64,000 nucleotides of DNA from Chryseobacterium gallinarum (lineage in GTDB: Bacteria; Bacteroidota; Bacteroidia; Flavobacteriales; Weeksellaceae): positions 496,001 through 560,000 of the forward strand of contig NZ_CP009928.1 of NCBI RefSeq assembly GCF_001021975.1. The letters are read 5' to 3'. A program made the translations under genes and the position numbers. Shown piece after piece: positions 61,875 through 64,000 of the stretch. The notes below the pieces were generated by a model. It had not been told where the DNA came from. It saw only the letters and a list, made by a program, of their open reading frames with translations, and searched no databases. Positions within the stretch are counted from its first letter, which is position 1; the number at the start of each line of letters is the position of its first letter.

Positions 61875-62779
61875 TATTTTGAGTGAAAGCTTTTTATGGT
61901 TTTAACAAGTCCCTGTTCGGCCGTTATAGGCATTTTATCAATCTTTAATATTGATTTTATTTTCTGATTGGAGACTAATAGATTGCTTGTCATTTTCTTC
62001 ACTCTTTTTGTATTAATAGGGAGAGGAAGAATATCTCCTATTTTTGCTATTCCTAATATTACAGATTTAGGGATGGATAAGCTGATTGTTTTTTTATGGG
62101 TTACGTTCTTGATGATGGTGATAATACTTTTAGTTGAAATTGGCTCATCATCGCAAATATGATAAATTCCGGATATCATTTTATCATTATTTTTAATAAT
62201 TTCCGAGATATAAAAATTAAAATTATCAATCGATAAAAATGACCTGTTATTATCAAATGATTCCAACGGATATGGGATACCTTTTGAAATGATCTTGTAT
62301 AGTAGTCCCAGGTTTCCTTTATCTCCTGGCCCATGGATCATAGGTGGTCTTAATATAATTACTTTTTTATCCTCTGGAAGTTTTTGTTCTAAAAGCCATT
62401 TCTCCGCCTCTCTTTTTGTTTTACCATATACAGAAACAGGGTTACAATCTCTTTGTTCCTGTAATGGTATTTGAGATTCAAATTCTTCTAATGCAGCTAT
62501 TGAGCTTATATGTATAAAAAGTTTAGCCTTGGAATATATAAACACATTAAATATTTCTTTAACGAGCTCCACATTAGCAAAATAATAATCATTTTCAGAA
62601 GCTGTTCCCTGATGATCGTGTGCTTTACCGATTAAATTAATCACCACTTCTGAAGTTTCCACATTTTTCTTCCAGGAAGGATCCCTAAGAGACGCTCCTT
62701 GAAAGTTATGATCCAGTAGACCGGCTTTAATAAGATTCTTACCGACGAAGCCTGAAGCTCCTAAAACGGATATATTCAT
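61874..62779 (-). CDS. NAD-dependent epimerase/dehydratase (sugar nucleotide)
   Basis: 301 residues. Rossmann motif VLGASGFVGKNLIKAG at the N-terminus; the SDR catalytic YxxxK appears as VYGKTKREAEKWL. HISSIAALEEF and RPPMIHGPGDKGNLG fit the family. It probably makes the sugar nucleotide used by the adjacent WecA-like transferase, for example a 4-keto-reduction step. Start 1 bp after the stop of the glycosyltransferase gene. Confidence 0.9.
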   Translation of the reverse strand: MNISVLGASGFVGKNLIKAGLLDHNFQGASLRDPSWKKNVETSEVVINLIGKAHDHQGTASENDYYFANVELVKEIFNVFIYSKAKLFIHISSIAALEEFESQIPLQEQRDCNPVSVYGKTKREAEKWLLEQKLPEDKKVIILRPPMIHGPGDKGNLGLLYKIISKGIPYPLESFDNNRSFLSIDNFNFYISEIIKNNDKMISGIYHICDDEPISTKSIITIIKNVTHKKTISLSIPKSVILGIAKIGDILPLPINTKRVKKMTSNLLVSNQKIKSILKIDKMPITAEQGLVKTIKSFHSK

Positions 62780-62780
62780 A

Positions 62781-63806
62781 TTATTTTTTTAAGACCTGTT
62801 CCCAATGTTTAATAGATGAGAGACCGAATACTTCATTTACCCATCCTTTTAATGACATACTTTCTCTGATCTCAGAATTAATATTTTTAAAGTCTGATTT
62901 AAAAAAATTTTCCTCCAATACAATATTTCCTCTTTCGATGACATAAATATTCTGAGGGTCGTAAAAAGGATATTCTTTGATTTTAGGGTTGGTGGTAATT
63001 AATTTCCTACCTGCTCCCAAAGTCTCAAACGTCCTCATTGTCAATCCGTTCTGTCCCGGATGATTGATATCCAGAATCACTTTTGTATTACGGTAAACAT
63101 CAATAATTTCATGGTGAGACAAGCTATTAAATGAAATATTTTTATAGTCAAAATTTTTAAAATTCTTATCGGTAGCCTTTTTATATTTAAAAAGAATTTT
63201 ACTGGGTGAATAATAAAATGTAAACATTTTTAACTGGTGTTTGCTGCACCATGCTTTTGCCTGCTCGCTAATCGAATAACGATCAGAATGAGCAGTTCCT
63301 ATAAAAGCCAGATCGTACTTATTGTTCTCATCTTTCCCGTTAAGTTCTCCATAATCTTGAGCAAAAAATAAAGGTCTAAAGCTCATTTTATATTCAACGG
63401 CATCCAGATTATCAAATGTAAACCGGCTATCAAAATAATTCAGAATATCAAGCCCATTGGAATTGTTTTTAAAGGAATCATAGGTATAAAAGATGAACTT
63501 AATCCCCGGATTATTTTCCTTTAGAAAATCCAGAAAAAATTTAGGGGTAGCTTCTCCTTTGATTAAAAGAAAATAATCATACTTCGTATCTCTGATCTTT
63601 TCAATAATTTCCTTAAAATATTGATGTATTTTAGTGAAATATATTTCTTTCTTTATACGAATTATAGCTTTGCTAAAAAAGGAATTTGATGGACGTTCAT
63701 CAAACAGATCCACCTTTGCGCCCATGCTTTCCAACTGATTTTTTATTAAATTTTCGTAATTAAAAAATTTGATGGAGATTAATAAAATATTTTTTCCCTG
63801 AAGCAT
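62781..63806 (-). CDS. glycosyltransferase, CgeB-like
   Basis: 341 residues. The C-terminal half has YDLAFIGTAHSDRYSISEQ, VILDINHPGQNGLTMRTFET and LGAGRKLITTNPKIKEY, typical of GT-B glycosyltransferases of the CgeB/DUF3880 type. The N-terminal half has SIKFFNYENLIKNQLESMG. It likely transfers a sugar during surface polysaccharide synthesis. It lies 16 bp after the partial epimerase gene upstream. Confidence 0.87.
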   Translation of the reverse strand: MLQGKNILLISIKFFNYENLIKNQLESMGAKVDLFDERPSNSFFSKAIIRIKKEIYFTKIHQYFKEIIEKIRDTKYDYFLLIKGEATPKFFLDFLKENNPGIKFIFYTYDSFKNNSNGLDILNYFDSRFTFDNLDAVEYKMSFRPLFFAQDYGELNGKDENNKYDLAFIGTAHSDRYSISEQAKAWCSKHQLKMFTFYYSPSKILFKYKKATDKNFKNFDYKNISFNSLSHHEIIDVYRNTKVILDINHPGQNGLTMRTFETLGAGRKLITTNPKIKEYPFYDPQNIYVIERGNIVLEENFFKSDFKNINSEIRESMSLKGWVNEVFGLSSIKHWEQVLKK

Positions 63807-63822
63807 TTATCTTTTACTTTCG

Positions 63823-64000
63823 TTATTTATACAAACCTTTTGCTTTCATCTCCTCTAAAGAACTGCTAAGTTTGTCCTCCTGAATTTCCTGTTTAAGCAC
63901 CCAGCTTGAAAAATTTTTTATCCCTTCCTCAAAATATACAGAAGGTTCAAATCCTAGTTTAGAATTTATTTTAGAAAGATCAGCAAAATTATGGCGTATA
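63823..64000 (-). CDS. NAD-dependent epimerase/dehydratase, C-terminal end (partial at right edge)
   Basis: The minus strand ends with TAA at 63823-63825 and is open to the edge. The ~58 visible residues, HNFADLSKINSKLGFEPSVY, then GIKNFSSWVLKQEIQEDKLS, match the C-terminus of UDP-glucose 4-epimerase-like (extended SDR) proteins. The gene continues right of the window. It heads what is visible of the polysaccharide operon. Confidence 0.8.
   Translation of the reverse strand, partial: IRHNFADLSKINSKLGFEPSVYFEEGIKNFSSWVLKQEIQEDKLSSSLEEMKAKGLYK

Overview
The window reads as a chromosomal segment of a Chryseobacterium-like member of the Flavobacteriia (Bacteroidota). The evidence is low G+C DNA, the fused lpxC-fabZ gene, PorX and a type IX secretion (T9SS) sorting domain, several TonB-dependent or OMP beta-barrel receptors, and promoters of the Bacteroidota kind (TTG, about 20 bp, TAnnTTTG). 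No tRNA, rRNA, CRISPR array, insertion sequence or prophage was found. Most of the segment is core genome with scattered small intergenic repeats.

Layout. 1-5.5 kb: the end of a TonB receptor, a carboxypeptidase-regulatory-domain protein, dnaK and two unknown exported proteins. 5.6-8.6 kb: a polyphosphate pair, ppk1-ppx, overlapping by 32 bp. 8.7-10 kb: a heptamer tandem repeat, an NAD(P)-binding epimerase-like gene broken by a -1 frameshift, and two small ORFs. 10-15 kb: Fe-S carriers (NifU-like, Mrp) and an outer-membrane receptor. 15-19.2 kb: a carbohydrate-binding exported protein, a 2OG-oxygenase/symporter pair and a BON-domain pair. 19.3-24.2 kb: a large outer-membrane receptor and a CocE/S15-type hydrolase interrupted by an in-frame TAG. 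24.4-26.1 kb: alkylation repair (AlkB and an AraC-Ogt fusion). 26.2-29.6 kb: agmatinase and arginine decarboxylase, which together make putrescine, flanking a HAD phosphatase. 29.7-35.8 kb: a tyrosine phosphatase lipoprotein, ThiN with a cobalamin adenosyltransferase, DinB, and WYL and Crp regulators.

36-43.5 kb: an ABC exporter, an lptB with an unusual extra C-terminal domain, a TM2 protein, hemB, a secretion tail with no cargo, and a NatAB-like ABC transporter. 43.5-51.4 kb: a long minus-strand lipid A and core operon (lpxD, lpxC/fabZ, lpxA, efp, an LpxD paralogue, sucD, a PorT-like barrel) plus an HD hydrolase. 51.5-56.3 kb: an S41 peptidase, porX, exonuclease III and rlpA. Upstream of rlpA is an 870-bp gene-poor stretch with eight GTTAA motifs, most at near-helical spacing. 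57-60.3 kb: two related exported proteins and rimO. 60.3-64 kb: the downstream end of a surface-polysaccharide operon (RmlC, WecA-like transferase, epimerases, glycosyltransferase) that runs off the right edge.

Three dispersed intergenic repeat families recur: a twin-hairpin GGCTAAAGCC/ACGGGCTAAAGCCCGT element (three copies), a CTTCCAGCTTCC inverted-repeat family, and an ATCTGCGTGATTTG direct repeat. The strongest leads are the two interrupted genes, the LptB fusion, the cargo-free T9SS tail, the phased motif array upstream of rlpA and the compensatory change in the twin-hairpin repeat.
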